A DNA stretch of 64,000 bases, from contig JAUQQK010000006.1 in NCBI GenBank assembly GCA_030549905.1, forward strand, positions 1-64,000. Reading direction: 5' to 3'. Within the stretch, counting starts at the first letter, position 1; every line of letters starts with the position of its first letter. The notes beneath the pieces are model-generated. The model worked only from the letters and a program-made list of their open reading frames with translations. It was not told where the DNA came from and did not search any database. Source of the stretch: Aquificota bacterium. GTDB taxonomy: Bacteria > Aquificota > Aquificia > Aquificales > Aquificaceae. This document shows, in pieces, positions 16,991-24,928 of this stretch. A program made the translations under genes and the position numbers.

Positions 16991-17890
16991 ATGGAAACCA
17001 TTGAAGAGTTGAAGGTGCACTACAGGTGGTCTCAGGAAGACGACGAAAATATCAAAAGAATAAGCTGGTTTGGCGAAAAATACAAGGAGGATTTCATAGA
17101 TAAGTTCTACAACTACCTTGAAAACTTTAAGGATACCAGTAAATACTTACCCGATGAAAAGGTAAGAAGCAGGCATAAAGAGAAGATAAAAGGCTGGTTT
17201 GTAAGGCTGTTTAAAGGGGGCTACGATGCTCAATATCTAAGAAGCATATACAGAATAGGAGAAGTCCACCTTAAAATTGGCTTGCCTCCACATTATGTGC
17301 AGGCTTCAATGGGGTTTGTTAGAGAATACATACATGAGAAGCTGTCCTCAGAGCTTGGATGCACACCAGAGCGGGACCAAGTGCTTGCTTCTGTAAACAA
17401 GGCTCTGGATATAAACTTGGATGTCATGATAAACTCCTTCAGAGAAGAAGAGCTAAAGCTATACCTTGCCTCGGGCAAATATCAAAGGATGATGATAGAA
17501 AACATAAGGCGTGTTTCATGGCTATTTGACTTTTTCATAATAATTACCCTTTCTCTCGTCGGGTTATTCCTTATAGCCTGGATACTGTATGAGTTTTATA
17601 CGGTTCTTACGGGAAACCTACCCCTTGAAAGGGGTGGTCTTAGCATACTTGGTTCAGTTCTGATACTTTATGCCATATCTGAGCTTCTCGCAGAGGAGAT
17701 AAAGCATATAAGAGGTGGTGCAGTCAGCATTAAAGCTTTTGTAGGCGTTGCCCTTGCTGCTGTTATAAGAAAGGTCCTTATAATATCCCTGTCTCCAGAA
17801 AAGTTTCAGGAGCTTATCACCCTTGCCCTCGTGCTTTTTGCCTTAGGGCTTGTCTACTGGCTAATTCACAGGGTGGAAGCCTCCACATGA
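16991..17890 (+). CDS. Protoglobin domain fused to a PsiE-like membrane domain
   Basis: Residues 1-160 resemble the protoglobin/globin-coupled-sensor fold. The likely proximal haem ligand is H93 in GEVHLKIGLPPHYV, with YLPDE and RHKEKIKGWF helices before it. After a short linker, residues 178-296 hold about four membrane helices with ISELLAEEIKHIRGGAVSIKAFVGVALAAVIRKVLI, resembling the PsiE family. The combination suggests a gas- or redox-sensing membrane protein, and no signalling enzyme domain is attached. It is divergent from folE; a -10-like TATGAT lies just upstream of the ATG. Confidence 0.75.
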   Translation: METIEELKVHYRWSQEDDENIKRISWFGEKYKEDFIDKFYNYLENFKDTSKYLPDEKVRSRHKEKIKGWFVRLFKGGYDAQYLRSIYRIGEVHLKIGLPPHYVQASMGFVREYIHEKLSSELGCTPERDQVLASVNKALDINLDVMINSFREEELKLYLASGKYQRMMIENIRRVSWLFDFFIIITLSLVGLFLIAWILYEFYTVLTGNLPLERGGLSILGSVLILYAISELLAEEIKHIRGGAVSIKAFVGVALAAVIRKVLIISLSPEKFQELITLALVLFALGLVYWLIHRVEAST

Positions 17891-17974
17891 GCCTTATCAT
17901 AAACCTTCCCCTTGAAAAAGCCCTACCTGTGGTTATCATTAAACCTTAGCAAAAAACTTTTAAGGAGGTTTGCG

Positions 17975-18319
17975 ATGCAAAAGGTAGCCTTTAACTTTTT
18001 TGCCACCGACAAGGCGGTGCAGGAGGTTATCAGAATAGCTCAGGAGAACAACATTACAGAACCTATCCTCAGGATTAGGGTAGTTCCCGGAGGATGCTCT
18101 GGTTTTCAGTATGCCATGGGCTTTGACGACACTATAGAGGAAGGAGACCATGTTTTTGAGTTTGGCGGTCTCAGGATTGCCATAGACCAGTTTTCCATGC
18201 CTTATGTGAACAATGCGGAGCTTGACTATGTGATGGACTTCATGGGTGGTGGTTTCACCATAAGAAATCCAAATGTATCCGGCTCTTGCGGTTGTGGAAG
18301 CTCCTTCTCCTGCGGATAA
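17975..18319 (+). CDS. A-type iron-sulfur carrier (IscA/ErpA/HesB family)
   Basis: A 114-residue carrier that delivers Fe-S clusters to apoproteins. Three conserved cysteines are present: the one in VVPGGCSGFQY and the CGC pair in SGSCGCGSSFSC, plus an extra C-terminal Cys. The ATG at 17975 has AAGGAGG 7-8 bases upstream. An in-frame ATG at 17912 would add 21 residues with no family match. A strong hairpin follows the stop codon. Confidence 0.92.
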   Translation: MQKVAFNFFATDKAVQEVIRIAQENNITEPILRIRVVPGGCSGFQYAMGFDDTIEEGDHVFEFGGLRIAIDQFSMPYVNNAELDYVMDFMGGGFTIRNPNVSGSCGCGSSFSCG

Positions 18320-18321
18320 CG

Positions 18322-18714
18322 CTACCTGCCCCCTCCGGGGGCTTTAATAACTCTAACCTTTACATACTCAGGTTCCACCTTATCAACGGATATAAGGAAT
18401 TTAGGCAGGTCTCCAATTTCTACATTCAGCACATATTCGCCCTCCTTTAAGCCCCTCACATCCACATAAGCCTTTACCCTATCCACCATCTCTTCTGACA
18501 CAAGCCTTTCCATCACCTCAAGCCTGATTTTTACCTTCTTCCTCTCAAGCCTGTACTCATAACCCTCCGACTGGTTTATTACTTCTATGCTCCTTTCCAC
18601 GCTCATGGGCACCCTCTGCCCAATGTTCAAAACAACCCACAGGCTAAGCCCCATCAGGAGGGCAAATAGCTTATACTGCCAGTCTTTTATCAGAATAGAC
18701 TTAAGACCCTTCAA
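18322..18714 (-). CDS. YbbR-domain protein (CdaR-like)
   Basis: A 130-residue protein with one N-terminal membrane helix (residues about 13-30) and one periplasmic YbbR-type repeat (VKAYVDVRGLKEGEYVLNVEI). CdaR proteins with such repeats sit next to and modulate CdaA diadenylate cyclases, and this gene overlaps cdaA by 14 bases. Firmicute CdaR has several repeats; this has one. Confidence 0.8.
   Translation of the reverse strand: MKGLKSILIKDWQYKLFALLMGLSLWVVLNIGQRVPMSVERSIEVINQSEGYEYRLERKKVKIRLEVMERLVSEEMVDRVKAYVDVRGLKEGEYVLNVEIGDLPKFLISVDKVEPEYVKVRVIKAPGGGR
18328..18345 (+). terminator. Hairpin terminator after the A-type carrier
   Basis: GCCCCC (18328-18333), loop TCC, GGGGGC (18337-18342), then TTTAAT. 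It overlaps the last codons of the convergent ybbR-like gene, which read Pro-Gly-Gly-Gly-Arg. Confidence 0.7.
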
Positions 18715-19471
18715 TTTTCAGCTCCTTAAGCAGTAAGTCCTTTAAAAGTTCTGGGTCTAAGTTCCTATGCATTTTACCACCAACTGCGGTGGAAATCTCT
18801 CCTGTTTCTTCAGAAACCACCACGCAGAGGGCATCGCTCTCCTCAGAAATGCCAAGGGCTGCCCTGTGTCTTGTGCCGTATTTTTTGGGCAGGTCCGCAG
18901 ACTTGGAGAGGGGCAGTATGCAGGAGGCATACACTATCCTATCTCCTCTTATTACCACCGCACCGTCGTGCAGGGGAGAAAGGGGGTTAAAGATGGTTAT
19001 TAGTAGTTCAACGGATACTATGCTGTCTATAAAAACACACCCCTCCACCACACCCTCCACATTCTGCCCCCTCTCTATCACTATCAGAGCTCCTATCTGC
19101 CTGTCTGACATAAAGGCGCAGGCTCTCACTATCCTTTCCACCACACGCTCCTCAATAGGCTTTATAACAGAGACGCCGGCTTTCTGTCCTAACTTGCTCA
19201 GTGTTTTTCTTATTTCTGGTTGGAAGATAACTACAAGGGAAAAAAGCCCCACCGTCCAGAGCTTTTCAAAAACCCATGAAAGAGTTCTAAGGCTTAGAAG
19301 CTCCGCAACAAGCCAGAATCCTGCAAGCATTGCAAGACCCTTGAATATCTGAAGACCCCTCGTTAGCCTTAGGAAGTAAATTATGCCGTAAAAAAACAGG
19401 GATACTGCCAGTATGTCCAGAAGGTCGCGCCAAGAAAAGAGCCTTAAGATTTCTATGCTAAAATTCACCAT
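18701..19471 (-). CDS. cdaA: Diadenylate cyclase CdaA
   Basis: Makes cyclic di-AMP from two ATP. The 256-residue protein has about three N-terminal membrane helices, then a DisA_N catalytic domain with the DGA motif in SPLHDGAVVIRGDRIVYA and the RHR motif in KYGTRHRAALGISEESD, both needed for catalysis. It overlaps folP upstream (14 bases) and ybbR downstream. c-di-AMP usually governs potassium and cell-wall homeostasis; no effector is visible in the window. Confidence 0.92.
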   Translation of the reverse strand: MVNFSIEILRLFSWRDLLDILAVSLFFYGIIYFLRLTRGLQIFKGLAMLAGFWLVAELLSLRTLSWVFEKLWTVGLFSLVVIFQPEIRKTLSKLGQKAGVSVIKPIEERVVERIVRACAFMSDRQIGALIVIERGQNVEGVVEGCVFIDSIVSVELLITIFNPLSPLHDGAVVIRGDRIVYASCILPLSKSADLPKKYGTRHRAALGISEESDALCVVVSEETGEISTAVGGKMHRNLDPELLKDLLLKELKIEGS

Positions 19472-20642
19472 AGGTCCTTACCGTGTCAAGCAGGGCTAAA
19501 AATTCCCTCGTGGGTGCCACATCATGCACCCTCACTATGTGAGCACCACCCATCACAGCAGGAGCCAAGGCTCCCAAGCTTCCAAAGAGCCTATCCACAG
19601 GCTCTGTCTTCTTCTTCAAAAGACCCTCAAGCACAAGCCCTATGAAGGACTTCCTTGAAACACCTACCGCCAAGGGAAGTCCAAAGACTTTGAATTCATG
19701 AAACCTCTTCAGTATTTCCACATTGTGTTCTGGTAGTTTTCCAAAGCCTATGCCCGGGTCAAGGATAACCTGACCCTTATAGCTTCTTTCCGCGAGTCTC
19801 TTGAGCCTTTCTTCAAACCAGAGGACTATCTCCTCCACCACATCCTCGTAGGTGGGTGGGCTTTCCTTCCAGTTTTCCGGTCTGCCCTTTATGTGAGTCA
19901 GTATGTAGGGGCAGTTATACTGGCTTACCACCTCATACATTTGAGGGTCAAAGGTGCCACCGCTTATGTCGTTTATTATGTCAGTCCCCTCCTCAAGACA
20001 AGCTCTTGCCACCTCAGCCTTGTAAGTATCTACAGAAATCCATACCTTTGGTAGTTCCCTCCTTACCTCTTTAAGCACGGGCAGGACCCTGTTTAGCTCC
20101 TCCTGAGCCCCTATCCTCTGAGAGCCCGGGCGTGTGGATTCACCGCCTATGTCTATTATGTCCGCACCTTCTTCCGCCATCTGAACAGCCCTCTTCACAG
20201 CCTCCTTCGGCTCAAGGTACAGACCACCATCGGAGAAGGAGTCGGGCGTGACGTTTAAAACGCCCATTATGGCAGTCTTTATACCAAGGGGCAAAACCTT
20301 GTAGTTGTATTGGATTTTAAAAGAGCGTCTTCTGTAAGCCTGCAATTTTTCTAATATCTTAAGGGCAAGGGCTTTCTCCTCCTTTACAAGCAGTGAGCAA
20401 AAGTCTCTTATCCTCGCCTCCGAGCCGCAGAGGGCAAACCTTCCCTCCTGATAGAATACGTGGAGGCATGACTGCCTTGCCAGCCTGAAAAGCACCTCAG
20501 GGTTTAAAGCTCTGTCTTCAAAATAAACCACATGGAACACGCCCTCAAAGCCCCTCTCGTAAGCCTCTTTAAAAAACACGCCGAGCTTTTCCTTCAGGAA
20601 CCTGTAAAAGGAATCTCTGCTTTCAAAGTGCTTGACCAGCAT
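19458..20642 (-). CDS. folP: Dihydropteroate synthase with N-terminal extension
   Basis: Joins p-aminobenzoate to dihydropterin pyrophosphate in folate synthesis. The TIM-barrel part starts near residue 125 with MGVLNVTPDSFSDGG and has DIGGESTRPGS and GVSRKSFIG, all expected motifs. The first ~120 residues are an extra domain not found in the usual ~280-residue enzyme; I do not recognise it. The ATG at 20642 is preferred over TTG at 20648. It overlaps cdaA by 14 bases and is divergent from the fumarate reductase-type gene. Confidence 0.93.
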   Translation of the reverse strand: MLVKHFESRDSFYRFLKEKLGVFFKEAYERGFEGVFHVVYFEDRALNPEVLFRLARQSCLHVFYQEGRFALCGSEARIRDFCSLLVKEEKALALKILEKLQAYRRRSFKIQYNYKVLPLGIKTAIMGVLNVTPDSFSDGGLYLEPKEAVKRAVQMAEEGADIIDIGGESTRPGSQRIGAQEELNRVLPVLKEVRRELPKVWISVDTYKAEVARACLEEGTDIINDISGGTFDPQMYEVVSQYNCPYILTHIKGRPENWKESPPTYEDVVEEIVLWFEERLKRLAERSYKGQVILDPGIGFGKLPEHNVEILKRFHEFKVFGLPLAVGVSRKSFIGLVLEGLLKKKTEPVDRLFGSLGALAPAVMGGAHIVRVHDVAPTREFLALLDTVRTYGEF

Positions 20643-20667
20643 ATACAATAGGATACATTATTTAAGC

Positions 20668-21351
20668 ATGGTTTTGAGGCTTAAAGTAAGAAGAGGGCAG
20701 GAAGATGGCAGGAGCTACTTTCAGAGCTATGAGGTGCCCTATGAGGAGGGCATGACCCTCCTTTCAGCCCTTCAGAAGATAAAGGAAGAGATAGACCCAA
20801 GCCTCACCTTCAGACACTTCTGCAGGGCTGGTATATGCGGCACCTGCACTGTAATGGTTAATGGCTTTCCAAAGCTTGCCTGCAAAGAACAGGTCTTGAG
20901 CTATGTGCTTTTTGGTGAGGAGCTGGTGGTGGAACCCCTCAGAAACTTCAAGGTGATAAGGGACCTGGCGGTGGATAATCAGGCGGTAATAAACAAGATA
21001 AAGGAGCTAAGGCTGTGGCTCAAAGAGGCATCCACAGACCCACGCATACCTCCAGAGGTGAGCAAACGGATAGAAAGCTCTGCGGACTGTATTCTCTGCT
21101 CCGCCTGTCAGTCCTACTGTCCTCAGGTGCTTGAAAGGGAGTATGCGGGACCCCTCTTCTTTGCAAAGCTGTACCGTTTCTATCTTGACCCAAGGGAAGA
21201 AGATAAAAGCCTTAGAGCTTTCCAAACGGTAAAGGAGGGACAGCTTTACCACTGCCTTTCCTGCAACAAATGCAACCTTGTATGCCCCAAAGAGGTGGAG
21301 CCTGCCACGCTTATAAGGGAGCTTATGCAGTTAATGGATGTGGGTTCTTAG
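20668..21351 (+). CDS. Fumarate reductase/succinate dehydrogenase iron-sulfur subunit
   Basis: Carries electrons between the membrane or quinone site and the flavoprotein. The 227-residue product has the N-terminal 2Fe-2S site CRAGICGTC...LAC and C-terminal cluster sites CILCSACQSYCP and CLSCNKCNLVCP, in standard SdhB/FrdB order. In a reductive-TCA organism it would act as fumarate reductase. The ATG at 20668 matches the family start; an upstream in-frame start at 20632 overlaps folP. The flavoprotein subunit is not in the window. flgA follows with a 14-base overlap. Confidence 0.9.
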   Translation: MVLRLKVRRGQEDGRSYFQSYEVPYEEGMTLLSALQKIKEEIDPSLTFRHFCRAGICGTCTVMVNGFPKLACKEQVLSYVLFGEELVVEPLRNFKVIRDLAVDNQAVINKIKELRLWLKEASTDPRIPPEVSKRIESSADCILCSACQSYCPQVLEREYAGPLFFAKLYRFYLDPREEDKSLRAFQTVKEGQLYHCLSCNKCNLVCPKEVEPATLIRELMQLMDVGS

Positions 21352-21958
21352 AATACTTATGTTTGTAAGTCTTTGCTTTGCAAATGCTTTGCAGGAGGCT
21401 GTTGAAAGGGAGGCTCAAAAGGCTTTTGGAGATTTGGTAAAGATACAGAAGGTGAAAGCCTTCAGCCCCATAGAAAGGATTGACCGGGTGGAGCTTGATA
21501 TGGAGTATGGCAGAACAAGAGCATTGGCTTATGTATATTCGGGCGGAGAGAGGCATCAGGTGCTTATTGATGCTCTCTGGAAGGTAAGGCTGTTTATAGC
21601 CCAGCAGAACATTCCCAAGGGAACGCCTATAAAGCCTGAGTTTTTTAGAGTTGAAGAGAGGTATATAAAGAGCGTGCCCTCCGACCTTAAGTTAAGGGAA
21701 GAAGAGTTTGAAAGCTACGTGGCTTCTACCCACATAACAAGAGGGACCCTCTTGAGGAGGTCTCTGCTCAAAGAGGTGCCTTTGGTGCAGGCAGGGGACG
21801 AGGTGGAGGTGGTTTATAAAGGTGATGGTATAGAGCTTAGGTTCCACGGGCAGGCTTTGGACACGGGGGGCAGGGGTAAAAGGGTGAGGGTAAAGAGGGA
21901 TGGTAAGATAATAAGGGGTAAGGTGGTGGGCAAAGGCTTGGTGGAGGTGATGCCTTGA
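21338..21958 (+). CDS. flgA: Flagellar P-ring assembly protein FlgA
   Basis: A periplasmic chaperone for the flagellar P ring. The 206-residue protein starts with a short signal peptide (LRILMFVSLCFANA), then has a SAF-type domain (QQNIPKGTPIKPEFF...HITRGTLLRRSLLKE) and the C-terminal beta domain AGDEVEVVYKGDGIELRFHGQALDTGGRGKRVRVK typical of FlgA. It is translationally coupled to the upstream gene and overlaps the Nudix gene. It agrees with motAB in the window in indicating motility. Confidence 0.9.
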   Translation: MWVLRILMFVSLCFANALQEAVEREAQKAFGDLVKIQKVKAFSPIERIDRVELDMEYGRTRALAYVYSGGERHQVLIDALWKVRLFIAQQNIPKGTPIKPEFFRVEERYIKSVPSDLKLREEEFESYVASTHITRGTLLRRSLLKEVPLVQAGDEVEVVYKGDGIELRFHGQALDTGGRGKRVRVKRDGKIIRGKVVGKGLVEVMP

Positions 21959-22278
21959 TAAGGGAGTTTTCCGCAGGTGGCGTGCTTTTTAGAGATGGTT
22001 ATGTGCTTCTGATTAAGACACCCTCGGGTGTATGGAGCTTTCCCAAGGGTCTGGTAGAAAGTGGAGAAAAGCCAGAAGAGACGGCTGTTAGAGAGGTCTT
22101 TGAAGAAACAGGTGTGCAGGGACGCCCGCTAACACCCTTGGGAGAGGTTAGCTACTGGTATGTTAGGGACGGACAGAAGGTCAAAAAGCGTGTGGCATAC
22201 TACCTGATGGCTTATGAGGGGGGCGAGCCAAAGCCTTCTTGGGAGGTCCTTGATGCTAAGTTCTTTTCCGTAGAGTAG
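21955..22278 (+). pseudogene. Nudix (Ap4A hydrolase-type) gene interrupted by in-frame TAG
   Basis: The Nudix box is complete (GLVESGEKPEETAVREVFEETGV) and the sequence matches the short bacterial Ap4A hydrolase type up to WEVLDAKFFSVE, where TAG at 22276-22278 ends it at 107 residues. The same frame continues with AKRLLKYPGDKEVFKKALEL (22279-22338), exactly the C-terminal helix expected in this family, to a TAA at 22375-22377. GAG to TAG is a one-base change. The start is TTG at 21955, overlapping the flgA stop. It may be a real truncation, readthrough or a base-call error. Confidence 0.85.
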
Positions 22279-22348
22279 GCAAAAAGGCTTCTGAAATACC
22301 CGGGCGATAAGGAGGTTTTTAAAAAAGCCTTAGAGCTTATCTCACAGA

Positions 22349-23740
22349 CTACACCTCCACCACCTTCCCCGGGTTAAAGAGGTTTTTGGGGTCAAAGAGG
22401 AGCTTTATACCCCTCAAAAGCTCATAACCAGCCTCTCCAAACTGCCATTTTAAAAACTTCTTCTTTGTAAGACCCACACCATGCTCACCCGTTATCGAGC
22501 CTTTGTATTTTAGAGAAAGTTCAAAGACCTCATCCACAGCCCTTTCTGCCCTCTCTTCCTCCTCACGGTTTGCCTTGTCATACAGAAGATTTACATGCAG
22601 GTTTCCATCTCCTATGTGCCCGAATATGACCATAAGAAGGTCATATTTTTTAGCTATCTCCCGAAACTTTGGAATGGCTTCTGAAAGGTATATGCGGGGT
22701 ATGACTATATCCTCGTTTATCTTTCCACTTTTTAAGTTGCCAAGGGCTGGACCAAGGCTCTTCCTTGCGGACCACAGCTTTTCTTCCTCCTCCTTACTAC
22801 TGGCAGTCCTCACTTCCACCCCCATGGACCTCAAAAGTTCTTCCACTCTTGATATGTCTTCCTTCACGCTTGATGGTGAGCCGTCTACCTCAATTAGAAG
22901 TAGAGCCTTTACCTTTGGAAGACCTACCGGCTTGAAGTCTTCCACAGCCCTTATGGCGTCCTCGTCCATAAATTCAAGGGCGGAGGGGAAAATGCCCGAG
23001 GTGAAAATCTTGGTGACCGCCCTTCCCACATCTTCAAGGCGGTTAAAGAGGGCTAAGGCGGTAGCCCTTGCTCTTGGCTTGGGTATTAGCTTTAAGGTGG
23101 CGGAGGTTATAAGCCCGAGCGTACCCTCAGACCCCACAAAGAGCTTTGTCAGGTCATAGCCCGCCACATCTTTTATAACAGGGTTTCCCGTCTTTATGAC
23201 CTTGCCCTCCTTAATGACAGCGGTAAGACCTAACACGTACTCACGGGTAACGCCATACTTTAGACACCTTGGACCGCCTGCGTTCTCAGCAATGTTGCCA
23301 CCTATGGTGGAATACTTAAAGGATGAGGGGTCTGGTGGATAAAAAAGACCTAAACTTTCCACATATTCCTGAAACTCAGCGGTTATAACGCCGGGTTCCA
23401 CCTCTGCGGTGGCGTTATCCACATCCACCTGAAAGCGGTTCATCCTTTCAAAGGAAACCACTATACCCTTTTCTAAGGTTGGCACAGCCCCACCTGTAAG
23501 ACCAGAACCCGCACCCCTTGGAAATATGGGAACCTCCTCCTCGTAGCATACCTCCACAAGCCTTACCACGTCCTCATGGCTTTCTGGAAATACTACCGCT
23601 GAGGGCATTGCCCTTTGAAGGGGTATGGGAGTGGCATCATAGGAGTAGAGCTTTCTTTCAACAAGGGAGATATTTACCTTTTTCTTACCAAGCACTTCCA
23701 CCAGTTTGTCAACGGGCTTTTTTCTCAACACACCAAACAT
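22349..23740 (-). CDS. FAD-linked 2-hydroxyacid dehydrogenase (GlcD/lactate dehydrogenase type)
   Basis: Oxidises glycolate, D-lactate or a similar 2-hydroxyacid. The 463-residue protein has the FAD-binding PCMH domain (FPRGAGSGLTGGAVP, ENAGGPRCLKYGVTREYVLGL, DLTKLFVGSEGTLGLIT) and the C-terminal FAD-oxidase domain ending GSITGEHGVGLTKKKFL and LFDPKNLFNPGKV. No GlcE or GlcF partners are adjacent, so substrate and acceptor are open. Its end overlaps the extended Nudix frame on the other strand. Confidence 0.88.
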   Translation of the reverse strand: MFGVLRKKPVDKLVEVLGKKKVNISLVERKLYSYDATPIPLQRAMPSAVVFPESHEDVVRLVEVCYEEEVPIFPRGAGSGLTGGAVPTLEKGIVVSFERMNRFQVDVDNATAEVEPGVITAEFQEYVESLGLFYPPDPSSFKYSTIGGNIAENAGGPRCLKYGVTREYVLGLTAVIKEGKVIKTGNPVIKDVAGYDLTKLFVGSEGTLGLITSATLKLIPKPRARATALALFNRLEDVGRAVTKIFTSGIFPSALEFMDEDAIRAVEDFKPVGLPKVKALLLIEVDGSPSSVKEDISRVEELLRSMGVEVRTASSKEEEEKLWSARKSLGPALGNLKSGKINEDIVIPRIYLSEAIPKFREIAKKYDLLMVIFGHIGDGNLHVNLLYDKANREEEERAERAVDEVFELSLKYKGSITGEHGVGLTKKKFLKWQFGEAGYELLRGIKLLFDPKNLFNPGKVVEV

Positions 23741-23776
23741 GGATATTAAATATAAAACGCACTATATTTAATACCA

Positions 23777-24286
23777 ATGACGCTTCTCACCATGCTATGG
23801 GGAAGGCAGGATAGCACAGGCTTTTACCCAGAAAAGATACTGTGGCTCATAGAACAACCGCACCCTCACTGGGTTGAGACGGTAAAGGACAACTTGAAGC
23901 TTGACTTTAGAGAAAGCGGCTTCAGGCAGTTTGTATCCCTGTCTTCCTCTCACCTGATAACGGACGCCATGCTCATGTTTGGTCTTGAGTATGCTCTCAA
24001 TAAGGAAAGGCTGATAGAGGCTCTGAACCCCATAAGGCTAACCGTAAGGGTAAAGCCAGGGAGCTTTCTAGGTATAAGCCATCATTTCTTAGGTGCCCCT
24101 TTTGAGATAGAGCAGGATGAGGTGCTAAGAGAATTTCTCAGCTCCGCACGCAGGCTCTTAGAGGAGGGCGGTTTTGGGCTTGATCTGGTTGTAATATCTC
24201 ATGAGCCTTATCTTGAAGACTTGCTTTTAGAAAACTTGGAGCGTGTTAGGTACTTAAAATACAGGTTTTATGGAGCAAAACCATGA
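23777..24286 (+). CDS. Conserved-looking protein of unknown function
   Basis: A 169-residue soluble protein with no motif I recognise. Visible features are a Trp/His-rich start (KILWLIEQPHPHWVETVKDNL) and a second half with GSFLGISHHFLGAPFEIEQDE. A near-consensus -10 (TATATT) lies just before the ATG. The stop overlaps the next start by 4 bases, so it is coupled to the small TPR gene. Codon pattern looks like its neighbours, supporting a real gene. Confidence 0.6.
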   Translation: MTLLTMLWGRQDSTGFYPEKILWLIEQPHPHWVETVKDNLKLDFRESGFRQFVSLSSSHLITDAMLMFGLEYALNKERLIEALNPIRLTVRVKPGSFLGISHHFLGAPFEIEQDEVLREFLSSARRLLEEGGFGLDLVVISHEPYLEDLLLENLERVRYLKYRFYGAKP

Positions 24287-24525
24287 TGGAAAAAGGTTAT
24301 AAAGGTGTTTTTAGTAAGATGGGAGAAGGGCTTTTAGAAAGGTTTATAGAAGACATGTTGAAAGAGCTGGAACAAAAGCCTGATGACCCTGAACTTCTTT
24401 TCAAGCTTGGCGTTGCATACAACAGAGCGGGCAAGGTATCAGAGGCGAGGGCCGTTTATAAAAAGCTGAGGGAGATAGACCCCCAGCGGGCAAAGGAGCT
24501 TTTGGACATCATATATTCTACTTAG
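24283..24525 (+). CDS. Small TPR-repeat protein
   Basis: An 80-residue protein containing one clear tetratricopeptide repeat (PDDPELLFKLGVAYNRAGKVSEARAVYKKLREIDP) flanked by capping helices. Such proteins mediate protein-protein contact. Coupled to the unknown gene before it by an ATGA overlap, and converging on the psiE gene with 8 bases of overlap. Confidence 0.7.
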   Translation: MMEKGYKGVFSKMGEGLLERFIEDMLKELEQKPDDPELLFKLGVAYNRAGKVSEARAVYKKLREIDPQRAKELLDIIYST

Positions 24526-24928
24526 TAGGCTTGTATATAACGGTAAGGGTCCTTGCGGACACAAGGAAGGCTATGCCCAAAGCCCATAAGACCACATCCA
24601 GACCCTTTACTTGACCCGCAAACAAATAAATCATAAACTCCCTCACCACAAAGGCTACAGCCACCTCTATGAGTATTTCCATTCTCACCCTTTCATGCTC
24701 AAAGTAATCTACAAAAGCCCTCACAAGCTCAAGGATGATAACAAGACTAAGCACGTTTATGATAAGCTCTTTCAGGCTGAGCCTGACCGTTTCCTCCATA
24801 AGGAGAAGACCCATCTCCGATATGGTCCTAACTATGCCCACAAAGAGGGAAACTATGAGAATTATTATAGTAAGATTAAAGGCAAAGCCTATGAAGAACT
24901 TGTAAAGCTTTAGTATTTTTTCCTGCAT
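24518..24928 (-). CDS. PsiE-family membrane protein
   Basis: A 136-residue protein with four membrane helices and the PsiE signature region FVDYFEHERVRMEILIEVAVAFVVREFMIYL. PsiE was named for phosphate-starvation induction, and its function is unknown. It starts directly at the end of the citryl-CoA lyase gene, in the same operon. The same fold appears fused to a protoglobin domain at 16991-17890. Confidence 0.8.
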   Translation of the reverse strand: MQEKILKLYKFFIGFAFNLTIIILIVSLFVGIVRTISEMGLLLMEETVRLSLKELIINVLSLVIILELVRAFVDYFEHERVRMEILIEVAVAFVVREFMIYLFAGQVKGLDVVLWALGIAFLVSARTLTVIYKPTK

